From: Solimonas sp040754295
Lineage (GTDB): Bacteria > Pseudomonadota > Gammaproteobacteria > Nevskiales > Nevskiaceae
Reading direction: 5' to 3'
DNA length: 58,030 nt
NCBI GenBank assembly: GCA_040754295.1
Contig: JBFMCQ010000017.1
Location: 1 to 58,030 of the forward strand
The position numbers were made by a program, and so were the translations under genes. Positions within the stretch are counted from its first letter, which is position 1. Every line of letters starts with the position of its first letter. Of this stretch, positions 32,638-40,574 are shown piece by piece. The notes below the pieces were generated by a model that did no database searches, was not told the origin of the DNA, and was given only the letters and a program-made list of their open reading frames with translations.

Positions 32638-32741
32638 CCTTACACGAAACCAAGACCGGGGCTGGCTCAGACCAGGGCGAGGATCGGGCGGTACTCCGGG
32701 CTGATCCTTACACGAAACCAAGACCGGGGCTGGCTCAGACC
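32638..32741. repeat. 36-bp direct repeat beside the cytochrome c gene
   Basis: CCTTACACGAAACCAAGACC plus 16 further bases occurs at 32638-32673 and 32706-32741, 68 bp apart start to start. The right copy overlaps the last codons and stop of the cytochrome gene, so a short 3' duplication is likely. Confidence 0.85.
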
Positions 32742-33220
32742 CCCGTCTGCTCGAGCATGTACTCCACGGCAGCGCGCACTTCCTCGTCGCTGAGGCTCGG
32801 GTCGCCACCCTTGGGGGGCATCGCCGCCTTGCCCCGGATCGCCGAGCTAACTATACCGTCGAGCCCGCCGGCAGCGCTCATGCGCTGCGCCCAGGCCGCC
32901 TTGTCGCCGATTCTCGGTGCGCCGAGCACACCGGCACCGTGGCAGCTGTTGCAGAGCCGGGCGCTGACCTGCTCGCCGGTGAGCGGCGCGCGCGCGGCCG
33001 CCGCGCTGCCGACCTTGACCAGCGCGGAAGGATCGGTAATCGCGCGGCCGACCGGCTTGATGCGCTCCTCGATCATCGCCAGCGCCTGCGCATTCGGGGC
33101 TTCGTCGTCGCCGCTGATCAACGATGCGGCGAAGATGCAGATGAAGAAAATGCCGAACAAGAAGGCCATGACCTTGCCAAAATTGGCAAAGAATTCCTTG
33201 TCGTGTTGCTTGTGATCCAC
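32735..33220 (-). CDS. Cytochrome c5-family monoheme protein
   Basis: 161 aa. An N-terminal membrane anchor (about 15-36) precedes a cytochrome c domain with CNSCH heme motif and the distal Met in KAAMPPKGG. It should be a membrane-tethered periplasmic electron carrier. GTG at 33220 has AGGAG about 9 nt upstream; longer frames upstream lack homology. Confidence 0.85.
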   Translation of the reverse strand: MDHKQHDKEFFANFGKVMAFLFGIFFICIFAASLISGDDEAPNAQALAMIEERIKPVGRAITDPSALVKVGSAAAARAPLTGEQVSARLCNSCHGAGVLGAPRIGDKAAWAQRMSAAGGLDGIVSSAIRGKAAMPPKGGDPSLSDEEVRAAVEYMLEQTGV

Positions 33221-33324
33221 AGCGAAAAACTCCTGAGCACCCCTGGACGCGGGCGCGCAGTATAGCGACCGCCCGGTAACGCGCCTAGCAACGCCTGGCA
33301 AGGCCCGCCGCTACACTGCGGCCG

Positions 33325-35040
33325 GTGGAACTCACCAATCAACTGATCCTGCTCGCGGGATTGCTGTTCCTCGCCAGCATCCTCGCGACCGTCGTCACGC
33401 CGCGGCTGGGCATTCCGCTGCTGCTGGTGTTTCTGCTGATCGGCATGCTCGCCGGCGAAGACGGCCCCGGCGGCATCCAGTTCGACAACTATCCGCTGGC
33501 CAACTTCGCGGCGACGGCCGCGCTCGCGGTGATTCTGTTCGACGGCGGCATGCGCACGCGCATCGACAGCTTCCGCGTCGGACTGCGTCCGGCGCTGAGC
33601 CTCGCGAGCGTCGGCGTCTTGGTCACGATGGCGGTCACCGGCGCCTTCAGTGCGTGGGTGCTCGACATCAGCCTGGCCGAGGGCCTGCTGATCGGCGCCA
33701 TCGTCGGGTCCACCGATGCCGCCGCGGTGTTCTCGCTGCTGCGCATGCGCGCCGTTTCGCTGAACCAGCGCGTCGGCTCGGCGCTGGAGATCGAATCCGG
33801 CACCAACGACCCGATGGCGGTGTTCCTCACCGTGGCCCTGGTGATGTATCTGCAGACGCCCGCGCAGTTCGGCTGGACCGACGCGCTGGCGATGCTCGTC
33901 CGGCAGATGACGGTTGGCGCGGCATTCGGGCTGACCGGCGGTCTGGTGCTCGTGCGCGCGCTCAACCGGCTGCCGCTGGCCGACTCGCTGTATCCGCTGC
34001 TGGCCCTGTTCGGCGGACTGTCGATTTTCGGTGCGGCGGCGATCGCCGGCGGCAGCGGCTTTCTCGCGGCGTATCTGGCCGGGCTGATGCTCGGCAACCG
34101 CCCGCTGCGCATGGCCGGCGGCATCCGCCGCTTCCACGACGGTATCGCGTGGATGAGCCAGATCGGCATGTTCGTGATCCTCGGCCTGCTGGTGACGCCG
34201 CGCCAGCTCGTGCCGCTGATCCCCGCGGGCCTGGCGATCTCCGCCGTGCTGATGCTGCTCGCGCGTCCGCTGGCGGTGTGGCTGTCGCTGCTGCCGTTCC
34301 GCTTCCCGCTGCACGAGCAGCTCTACATCGGCTGGGTCGGATTGCGCGGCTCGGTGCCGATCGTGCTCGCGACCTACCCGTGGCTCGCCGGGCTGGAGCA
34401 CGCCGCGCTGTTCTTCGACGTGGCGTTCTTCATCGTGCTGGTGTCGCTGGTGGTGCAGGGTTCGACGGTCGCCGCTGCGGCGCGCCGCCTGGGTCTGCAG
34501 GTCCCCGCCACGTCGTCGCGCATCCACCGTGTCGACATCGACCTGCCCGGACAGGCCGGCTTCGAGGTCGTCAGCTACCGCGTCGCCGACAACAGCCAGC
34601 TCGTCGGCGTACAGCCGCGGGCGCTCGCGCTGCCCGAGCTGGCACGCGTCATCTGCATCTCGCGCCACGGCCGGATGCTGAGCGAGCGTGAGTGGAACCA
34701 GCTGCGGCCCGGCGATTACCTCTCGCTGCTCGCGCCGCAATCGGAGCTGCCGGCGCTCGACCGGCTGTTCGAATCCGTGCAGGAGCCGACCGATCCGGCG
34801 GCGCGTCGCTACTTCGGCGAGTTCGTCGTCGATCCGCTGGCCCGCGTCGAGGACCTGTGCCAGGCCTACGGCCTGAATGCGCCGGCCGCGGAGCGCGGGC
34901 GGACGCTCGCCGAGGCCGTGCGCCTGCACCTGCCGCACCCGGTCGTCGGCGACCGCCTGCACCTGGGCGAGCTGCAGCTCGTCGTGCGCCGCGTCGACGG
35001 TGATCGGCCGGCGGAGATCGGCCTGCGGCTGCCGCACTGA
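33325..35040 (+). CDS. nhaP2: Potassium/proton antiporter, NhaP2/CvrA-like
   Basis: 571 aa. Twelve or so membrane helices (about 1-390) carry the CPA1 signatures FDGGMRTR, STDAAAVFSLLR and ESGTNDPMAVFL. A TrkA-C domain (about 405-475) and a CorC/HlyC-like domain (about 490-571) follow, the NhaP2 layout. It exports K+ or Na+ in exchange for H+. GTG start at 33325. Confidence 0.9.
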   Translation: MELTNQLILLAGLLFLASILATVVTPRLGIPLLLVFLLIGMLAGEDGPGGIQFDNYPLANFAATAALAVILFDGGMRTRIDSFRVGLRPALSLASVGVLVTMAVTGAFSAWVLDISLAEGLLIGAIVGSTDAAAVFSLLRMRAVSLNQRVGSALEIESGTNDPMAVFLTVALVMYLQTPAQFGWTDALAMLVRQMTVGAAFGLTGGLVLVRALNRLPLADSLYPLLALFGGLSIFGAAAIAGGSGFLAAYLAGLMLGNRPLRMAGGIRRFHDGIAWMSQIGMFVILGLLVTPRQLVPLIPAGLAISAVLMLLARPLAVWLSLLPFRFPLHEQLYIGWVGLRGSVPIVLATYPWLAGLEHAALFFDVAFFIVLVSLVVQGSTVAAAARRLGLQVPATSSRIHRVDIDLPGQAGFEVVSYRVADNSQLVGVQPRALALPELARVICISRHGRMLSEREWNQLRPGDYLSLLAPQSELPALDRLFESVQEPTDPAARRYFGEFVVDPLARVEDLCQAYGLNAPAAERGRTLAEAVRLHLPHPVVGDRLHLGELQLVVRRVDGDRPAEIGLRLPH

Positions 35041-35224
35041 CAGGCCGCGGCCGCTGGACCCATCCGACTTCGCGTCTGCAGGCTGGCGCTACACATGAGA
35101 TCGCCCGCACGGCGACGGGCCAGCGAAGCCTTTCGGACCGGCGGGGGCAGCGCCGGTCCGGCCAAGGCGCGGCCCGCGCCATGCGGGTAGAATCCGCGCC
35201 CTCGTGGTTTGCGGCGGTAGAGGG

Positions 35225-37033
35225 ATGAAAGAGCATCTGCAGGAGCTGTTGGCCACCGCGCTGAAACGCACGCTGGCCGCGCTTGGCGGCACCGAATTGA
35301 AGCCAACGATACAGCTCGACGCGACAAAAGACGCGAAGTTCGGCGATTTCCAGACCAATCTGGCGCTGCAGCTGGCCAAGCCGCTAGGCAAGCCGCCGCG
35401 CGCCGTCGCCGATCTGCTGGTGAAGCAGCTGCCGGATTCGACGCGTGTGGCCAAGGTCGAGATTGCCGGCCCCGGCTTCATCAATTTCTTCCTCGCGCCG
35501 GCGGCGTTCCAGGCCGTCGTCGCCGAAGTGCTGGAGCAGGGCGACGCCTACGGTCGCGACGATTCCGGCCGCCACGGCCGCATCATCGTCGAGTTCGTTT
35601 CCGCCAACCCGACCGGCCCGATGCACGTCGGCCACGGCCGCGGCGCCGCCTACGGCGATTCGATTTCCAAGCTGCTGGCTGCGACCGGCTGGCAGGTGTG
35701 GCGCGAGTACTACATCAACGATGCCGGGCGGCAGACCGATGTGCTGGCGGTTTCAGTCTGGCTGCGGTATCTGCAGCTATTCGACGTCAAGCTCTCGTTT
35801 CCACAACGAGGGTATCCGGCTGCCTACATCAAGAGCACTGCCAATCGCATCAAGCTCGAGTACGGAAATCGATTTGTCGGATATGCGCAGGACGTGGTGT
35901 TCAACACGATCGAAGAGATTGAGCCGGAACTGAACGACGGCGCTAGCGAAGTAGACGCGGAGGTGATCAAGCGCCAGCAGGAGCAGTACCTTGACGAGCT
36001 GATCGCCAAAGCGCAAAGGTTCCTGGGCGCAGAAGCGTACGACCTCATCAAACAGGCCGCACTCGACGATCAGCTGGCCGCGATCAAGTCCACGCTCGCG
36101 GCCTTCAACGTCGAGTTCGATCAATGGGTTTCGGAGAAGGCGCTGGTCGACAGCGGCTTCGTCGACAAGGCGCTGGCGCGGCTCAGGGAGAAGGGCCTGA
36201 CCTACGAGCGCGACGGCGCGCTGTGGATGCGCACGCAGGACTTCGGCGACGAGAAGGACCGCGTGCTGGTCAAGGCCGACGGCGCGGCCACCTACTTCTG
36301 CAACGATCTCGCCTATCACGTCGACAAGCTCGACCGTGCGCAGCGCGGCAGCACGATGCCGCCCGTGCTGCTGGACGTCTGGGGCGCGGATCATCACGGC
36401 TACATCGCGCGCGTGCGCGCGGCGATCGAGGCGCTGACCGGGCGCAAGGACGCCCTCAACGTGCAGCTGATCCAGTTCGTGACGCTGTCGTCCGGGCGCA
36501 TGGGCAAGCGCAGCGGCAACTTCGTCACGCTGCAGGACCTGATCGACGAGGCCGGCACCGACGCCACGCGCTTCTTCTATCTGACGCGCTCGCACGACCA
36601 GCACCTCGAGTTCGACATCGACCTCGCGCGCTCGCAGTCGAACGACAACCCGGTGTACTACGTGCAGTACGCGCACGCACGCATCTGCAGCGTGTTCCAG
36701 CAGCTCGCCGAGCGCGGCGGCAGCTGGGACGCCGAGACCGCGAAGCTGACCCTGCACCGCCTCACCAACGAGCACGAGAAGGCGCTGCTGGCGCTGCTCG
36801 GCCGCTATCCGGAAACGCTGGAGCGCGCCGCCGGCGCGTACACACCGCACACGCTGGTGTTTTTCCTCAAGGATCTGGCCGAAGCGCTGCACGGCTATTA
36901 CAACGTGCACCGCTTCCTCGTCGACGACGATCCGGAGCTGCAGAGCGCAAGACTCGCGCTGATCAAGGCGACCGGGCAGGTGATCAGAAACGGCCTGGGC
37001 CTGCTCGGCGTGTCCGCGCCGGAGAAGATGTGA
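35225..37033 (+). CDS. argS: Arginyl-tRNA synthetase
   Basis: 602 aa. The class I HIGH motif is HVGH in ANPTGPMHVGHGRG, and a KMSKS equivalent MGKRSGN is present, as is usual for ArgRS. The N-terminal Add1 and C-terminal DALR anticodon domains are complete. The ATG at 35225 follows GTAGAGGG. Bases of about 35745-36075 (residues 174-283) are visibly less G+C-rich than the rest, as if exchanged by recombination; the frame stays intact. Confidence 0.95.
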   Translation: MKEHLQELLATALKRTLAALGGTELKPTIQLDATKDAKFGDFQTNLALQLAKPLGKPPRAVADLLVKQLPDSTRVAKVEIAGPGFINFFLAPAAFQAVVAEVLEQGDAYGRDDSGRHGRIIVEFVSANPTGPMHVGHGRGAAYGDSISKLLAATGWQVWREYYINDAGRQTDVLAVSVWLRYLQLFDVKLSFPQRGYPAAYIKSTANRIKLEYGNRFVGYAQDVVFNTIEEIEPELNDGASEVDAEVIKRQQEQYLDELIAKAQRFLGAEAYDLIKQAALDDQLAAIKSTLAAFNVEFDQWVSEKALVDSGFVDKALARLREKGLTYERDGALWMRTQDFGDEKDRVLVKADGAATYFCNDLAYHVDKLDRAQRGSTMPPVLLDVWGADHHGYIARVRAAIEALTGRKDALNVQLIQFVTLSSGRMGKRSGNFVTLQDLIDEAGTDATRFFYLTRSHDQHLEFDIDLARSQSNDNPVYYVQYAHARICSVFQQLAERGGSWDAETAKLTLHRLTNEHEKALLALLGRYPETLERAAGAYTPHTLVFFLKDLAEALHGYYNVHRFLVDDDPELQSARLALIKATGQVIRNGLGLLGVSAPEKM

Positions 37034-37121
37034 GGGCCATGCTGGAGACGACAGCTCGAAGTGCCAGGCTTGCGTGCGGCGTGGCCGCCCTCACCCACCG
37101 CCTGCGGCGACATTCGAGCTG

Positions 37122-37700
37122 ATGGCACGCGACTACGGACAGCGCGGCGGCGGCAACCGCCGGCAGGCGCGCGGCAAGGGCGGCGGCGCCGGTCTGCCGG
37201 GCTGGGTCTGGCTCACGGCCGGGCTGTCGGCCGGCCTCGCCGTGGCCGCGTTCGTCTACATCTCGCGGCCACCCGCCGAGAAGGCCGTCGTCGAGGTGCC
37301 GGCGGACAAGCCGGCTGCCAAAGCCGCGAACCGCAACGCGCCGATTCCGCTGCCGCCCAAGGAAAAGGCGCGCTTCACGTTCTACGAGATCCTGCGCGAC
37401 CAGGAAGTCGTGATCCCGCGCGAGCAGACGCGCTCCGCCCAGCCGCCGGCAGGCGCCGCAGCAGACAACGGCCGCTACGTGGTCCAGGTCGCGTCGTTCC
37501 GCTCCGAAGTCGAAGCCGAGCGCCAGAAGGCGAACCTTGCGCTGCTCGGCATCGAGTCGCGCATCGAAAGCGTCACGATCGACAACAAGGACACCTACTA
37601 TCGCGTGCGCGTCGGCCCGGAAAGCTGGAGCCGCGTGCAGACGACGATCGCGCGGCTCGAAGAAAACGGCATCGACGCGCTGGTGATCAAGCTGCAGTGA
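37122..37700 (+). CDS. SPOR-domain membrane protein (FtsN-like)
   Basis: 192 aa. A short basic Gly-rich cytoplasmic tail, one membrane helix (about 28-47), a linker, and a C-terminal SPOR domain (about 115-190, YVVQVASFRSEVEAERQKANL). SPOR domains bind denuded septal peptidoglycan. It follows argS, the common position of this FtsN-like protein in gammaproteobacteria. Confidence 0.87.
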   Translation: MARDYGQRGGGNRRQARGKGGGAGLPGWVWLTAGLSAGLAVAAFVYISRPPAEKAVVEVPADKPAAKAANRNAPIPLPPKEKARFTFYEILRDQEVVIPREQTRSAQPPAGAAADNGRYVVQVASFRSEVEAERQKANLALLGIESRIESVTIDNKDTYYRVRVGPESWSRVQTTIARLEENGIDALVIKLQ

Positions 37701-37760
37701 TGAGCCGCGGGCCGGGCTTGGCCCCATGGCTTTGGCGTCGTTGCGGGACTGAAGTCCGAT

Positions 37761-38600
37761 CTACCGGCCGGCAGCGGCGTTTGGCCACAGTACCTGCTCC
37801 GCCGGATCGAGCCGGTAGTACTCGCGCAGCAGCGCGTACAGCTCGGCATGATGCCGGCGCAGCTCGGCCCCGCGCTGGAAGAACGCCTCGGTGACGACGC
37901 CGAAAAACTCTCCGGGGCTCTCGGCGCCGTACGGATCGAGCACCGGCGGACGCCGCTGGCGCTGCAGGCGCTCGAACTCGCGCGTCATCACCTCCGACCA
38001 GCGCGTGTAGTCGCCCAGCAGCGGCGCGCCTTCGGTCGCGGGATTCTCGTCGTCGAGCTGATGCGCGAACTCGTGTGCGACGACGTTGACTTCGTCGCCT
38101 GCCAGCGCGGCCTCGATATCGGCCCAGGACAGCACCACGCGGTCGCCTTCCCAGGATTCGCCGAGCTGCTCGACGGCCTCGTCGCTGACCAGGCCGAGCT
38201 CGTCCGGCTCCTCGTGGCGCACGTAGAAGCGATCCGGATACAGCAGCACGCTCTTCACCTGCGGAAACAGCGGCGGGTTGCGCGACGGCGCCGGGCGCAG
38301 GATCAGCAGGCAGGCGAGCCCGGCGACGGCGATGCGCATGCGGTCGTCGACGGCCAGGGCGTTGCAGCCGACGAAGCGCTTCTCCTGCAGGAAGCGCTCG
38401 ACGAGCCGCTCGTACTGCGCGCGCAGCTGCGCCGGCACCAGCGAGGCTTGCGGCACCTCGGCGTAGAGCCGCTCGCGCCAGCCGGCGGGTACCTCGGCGA
38501 CGGCACGCGGTCGCCGCGGCCCGAGCATCCAGCGCAGCAGCAGTGCCAGACCGACCGCCAACGCGAGGACAAGAATGGCTTCCGGAGTCGGCCCGGTCAT
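37761..38600 (-). CDS. mtfA: MtfA-type zinc metallopeptidase (M90)
   Basis: 279 aa. One N-terminal membrane helix (about 8-25) precedes the MtfA domain with zinc motif HEFAHQLDDE and downstream Glu in GEFFGVVTEAFF. In E. coli MtfA interacts with Mlc and has aminopeptidase activity. The membrane anchor is common outside enterics. Convergent with the SPOR gene. Confidence 0.88.
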   Translation of the reverse strand: MTGPTPEAILVLALAVGLALLLRWMLGPRRPRAVAEVPAGWRERLYAEVPQASLVPAQLRAQYERLVERFLQEKRFVGCNALAVDDRMRIAVAGLACLLILRPAPSRNPPLFPQVKSVLLYPDRFYVRHEEPDELGLVSDEAVEQLGESWEGDRVVLSWADIEAALAGDEVNVVAHEFAHQLDDENPATEGAPLLGDYTRWSEVMTREFERLQRQRRPPVLDPYGAESPGEFFGVVTEAFFQRGAELRRHHAELYALLREYYRLDPAEQVLWPNAAAGR

Positions 38601-38625
38601 CTACCGCTGCGCTGAAAAGAGCTCG

Positions 38626-38973
38626 TTACGCGGTAGCCGGTGCCGCGAGCGGATCCGGGCCGAAGCGGTTCGGACCCTCGGTGCCCTTGAGGATGCCGCA
38701 CTCGATCAGCACCCAGATCGCACCAATGATCGGGATCAGACCGATCAGCACCCACCAGCCGCTCTTGTCGCGGTCGTGCCAGCGCTTGATCGACACGCAG
38801 ACCCCCGGATACAGCGCGGCGAGCGCAAAGACCAGTCCGAGTATCTCGTTGATGTAGTTGAGCACGATGGCGATGGCGACATACACGAGCGTGAACGCCC
38901 AGTAGCGGGCACGGTTGAAACGCCCTTCGTAGGTCAGCAGGAAATCCTGGGTGAACACTTCGGCGAAGTTCAT
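38626..38973 (-). CDS. DUF805 membrane protein
   Basis: 115 aa. FNRARYWAFTLVYVAIAI and LYPGVCVSIKRWHDRDKSGWWVLI are the DUF805 hallmarks, with about four membrane helices. The function is unknown. It is just upstream of mtfA on the same strand. Confidence 0.85.
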   Translation of the reverse strand: MNFAEVFTQDFLLTYEGRFNRARYWAFTLVYVAIAIVLNYINEILGLVFALAALYPGVCVSIKRWHDRDKSGWWVLIGLIPIIGAIWVLIECGILKGTEGPNRFGPDPLAAPATA

Positions 38974-39046
38974 GGCGCACTCCCTGACGCGGCGGCCGTT
39001 CCGCCGCGCCCAAGCTTAGCCGGCTTCGATGAGCGCGGCGTGTCGG

Positions 39047-39065
39047 TGTTGCGGCCCTGCCGGCG
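39047..39065. repeat. 19-bp direct repeat, left copy flanking the VapBC module
   Basis: TGTTGCGGCCCTGCCGGCG is identical to 40191-40209. The two copies enclose the toxin-antitoxin pair and a doubtful ORF (about 1.1 kb). Confidence 0.7.
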
Positions 39066-39156
39066 AACTGGAATTGAGGCGAAGGTCGTGGCCTTCCACA
39101 CGACGCGGGTTGTCGAAGCGAAGCAGGCGCCGTGAGCCGGCGCTTGGTTGGTCCGA

Positions 39157-39558
39157 TCAGGTGGGCAGTGAGACCGGTGGCTGCAGACGAAGCTTGCGCG
39201 CCCGACGCGCAAAGCCTTTGTCGTCGAAAGTTGCCAGCCCCTCGCAGTCCGCGCTCAAGGCCCAGTGCAGGGCGTCCGGAAACTCGATGCCCTGGCGCGC
39301 GGCGTCCAGCGCGCGCTGCACGGCATTGGCGCTCTGCACCTCAAACGCGGGGCTGGTGCACAGGTGTTGCAGGACGTTCAGAACGTCCTCGATCGGCAAG
39401 CCATAGGTGCTTTCCAGCACCCAGTAGAGTTCCTGCGCCACCGACAGCGGCACGCGGCAAGGTGCGTGCGCCAGCAGCCATTGCAGCGCCCGCCGTGTCT
39501 GCCGCTCGTCGTCGCGGGTGTAGTAGCGCACCAGCAGGTTGGTGTCGGCGGCCCACAT
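39157..39558 (-). CDS. vapC: PIN-domain toxin of a VapBC-type module
   Basis: 133 aa. The PIN ribonuclease fold has Asp5 in AADTNLLVRY, the acid in AQELYWVLES, FPDALHWALS and TFDDKGF. VapC toxins cut tRNA or rRNA. The ATG overlaps the antitoxin stop (ATGA). Confidence 0.87.
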   Translation of the reverse strand: MWAADTNLLVRYYTRDDERQTRRALQWLLAHAPCRVPLSVAQELYWVLESTYGLPIEDVLNVLQHLCTSPAFEVQSANAVQRALDAARQGIEFPDALHWALSADCEGLATFDDKGFARRARKLRLQPPVSLPT

Positions 39559-39824
39559 CAGCGCTTGCCGCGCCGGAAGGCGGCCCTAACGCCGGCGCGC
39601 ATCTCGGCTGGCGTATGCGCCGGCCCCCTGTAGCCGGCCAGCCCGTGCCCGGCGCGCAACGACTGCCGGATGTCCTCGCGTGTCGGTTGAGTCACGACCG
39701 ACAGGCGCAGCCCCTGCGCGTCCTCGGCGAACGCCACGGTCGCGCCTTCGGCGATGCCCAGGCGGTCGCGCAGCGGCTTGGGAATGACCACTTGCCCCTT
39801 GCTGGACACCTGTGAATGAAACAT
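39558..39824 (-). CDS. vapB: AbrB/SpoVT-type antitoxin (VapB-like)
   Basis: 88 aa. The SpoVT-AbrB swapped-hairpin domain is plain: SQVSSKGQVVIPKPLRDRLG. The C-terminus should bind the PIN toxin. The ATG at 39824 is set by the domain start; upstream in-frame sequence is non-homologous. Such pairs autoregulate. Confidence 0.85.
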   Translation of the reverse strand: MFHSQVSSKGQVVIPKPLRDRLGIAEGATVAFAEDAQGLRLSVVTQPTREDIRQSLRAGHGLAGYRGPAHTPAEMRAGVRAAFRRGKR

Positions 39825-39884
39825 GACGGACTCCGTTGGGTTGTTGGGTAAGACATGCGGTAAGAATAGCATGACGACGGCACC

Positions 39885-40230
39885 ATGAATCCGACCGCGC
39901 TGACGCGCCTCTTCGAGCGTCACTGCCGCCAGTGGCGCTTCTGGCTGCGCGATCTGCGCAGCGGTGAAGCGTTGGAGCTGGGGACGCGATGGCTGTATCC
40001 GATCGACTCCTGCTTCAGAGCGGCGGCCTTCGAGGGATACAACGGCGCACAGTTCGGCTGGGGGCGACGCCTTGCGTTCCGCGATCCTCCGGAGCTGCGA
40101 GGGGCCGTGGAGTGGATCAAGGAGGCGCATGTGCCACGGACCGGCGCCGACCGAAGCGGCGCGCCGGTGGAAGTGGAAGGAGCCCAGCAATGTTGCGGCC
40201 CTGCCGGCGCGGCGCTAGAGTGCTGGCCAG
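39885..40230 (+). other. Gap holding only a doubtful ORF
   Basis: An open frame from ATG 39885 (MNPTALTRLFERHCRQWRF...) runs into the riboswitch at 40283. It lacks a ribosome site and I do not recognise the product. The first 85 codons look protein-like (FWLRDLRSGEALELGTRWLYPIDSCF), so it may be a gene remnant. The right 19-bp repeat copy (40191-40209) lies here. Confidence 0.3.
40191..40209. repeat. 19-bp direct repeat, right copy
   Basis: Identical to 39047-39065; see that entry. Confidence 0.7.
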
Positions 40231-40440
40231 TTTCGGGTGCCCGTCAGGCCGTCGTCCTGCCGGGTGAAACGGGAAGCCGGTGAGCCGCGCGCGCAGGCGA
40301 CGCGACGATTCCGGCACTGCCCCCGCAACGGTAAGCGAGCTCCCCGCGGCTCGACGCCACTGTGCTGCATGCACGGGAAGGCGCCGCGGCTCGGAAAGCC
40401 CCACGGCTTTTCCGCTCGCAAGTCCGGAGACCGGCCTGAA
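40231..40440 (+). promoter_or_regulatory. Cobalamin riboswitch
   Basis: The conserved parts appear in order: GGGTGCCCGTC, GGGAAGCCGGTGAG (about 40269-40282), CTGCCCCCGCAACGGTAAG (about 40317-40335) and the B12 box AAGTCCGGAGACCGGCCTG (about 40420-40438). It lies 135 nt ahead of btuB and should repress the operon when adenosylcobalamin is ample. Confidence 0.93.
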
Positions 40441-40574
40441 ACACGCTTGCGGCTCGCGGTGGGCGACGCCGGATGGACGGTCGCTCGCGGCCGTCGTCCT
40501 GCTGCCTGTTCCTCGTGCCGTTGTTTGCAACCGAACATGCCGTCGCGTGGGGCGTACGGCCGAGGACTACAACC

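Noticed and set aside
33118..35037. Very long open frame antisense to the nhaP2 gene, Gln/Arg/His-rich
   Set aside because: High-G+C genes leave open antisense frames. The product has no domain logic, while the plus strand encodes a complete antiporter.
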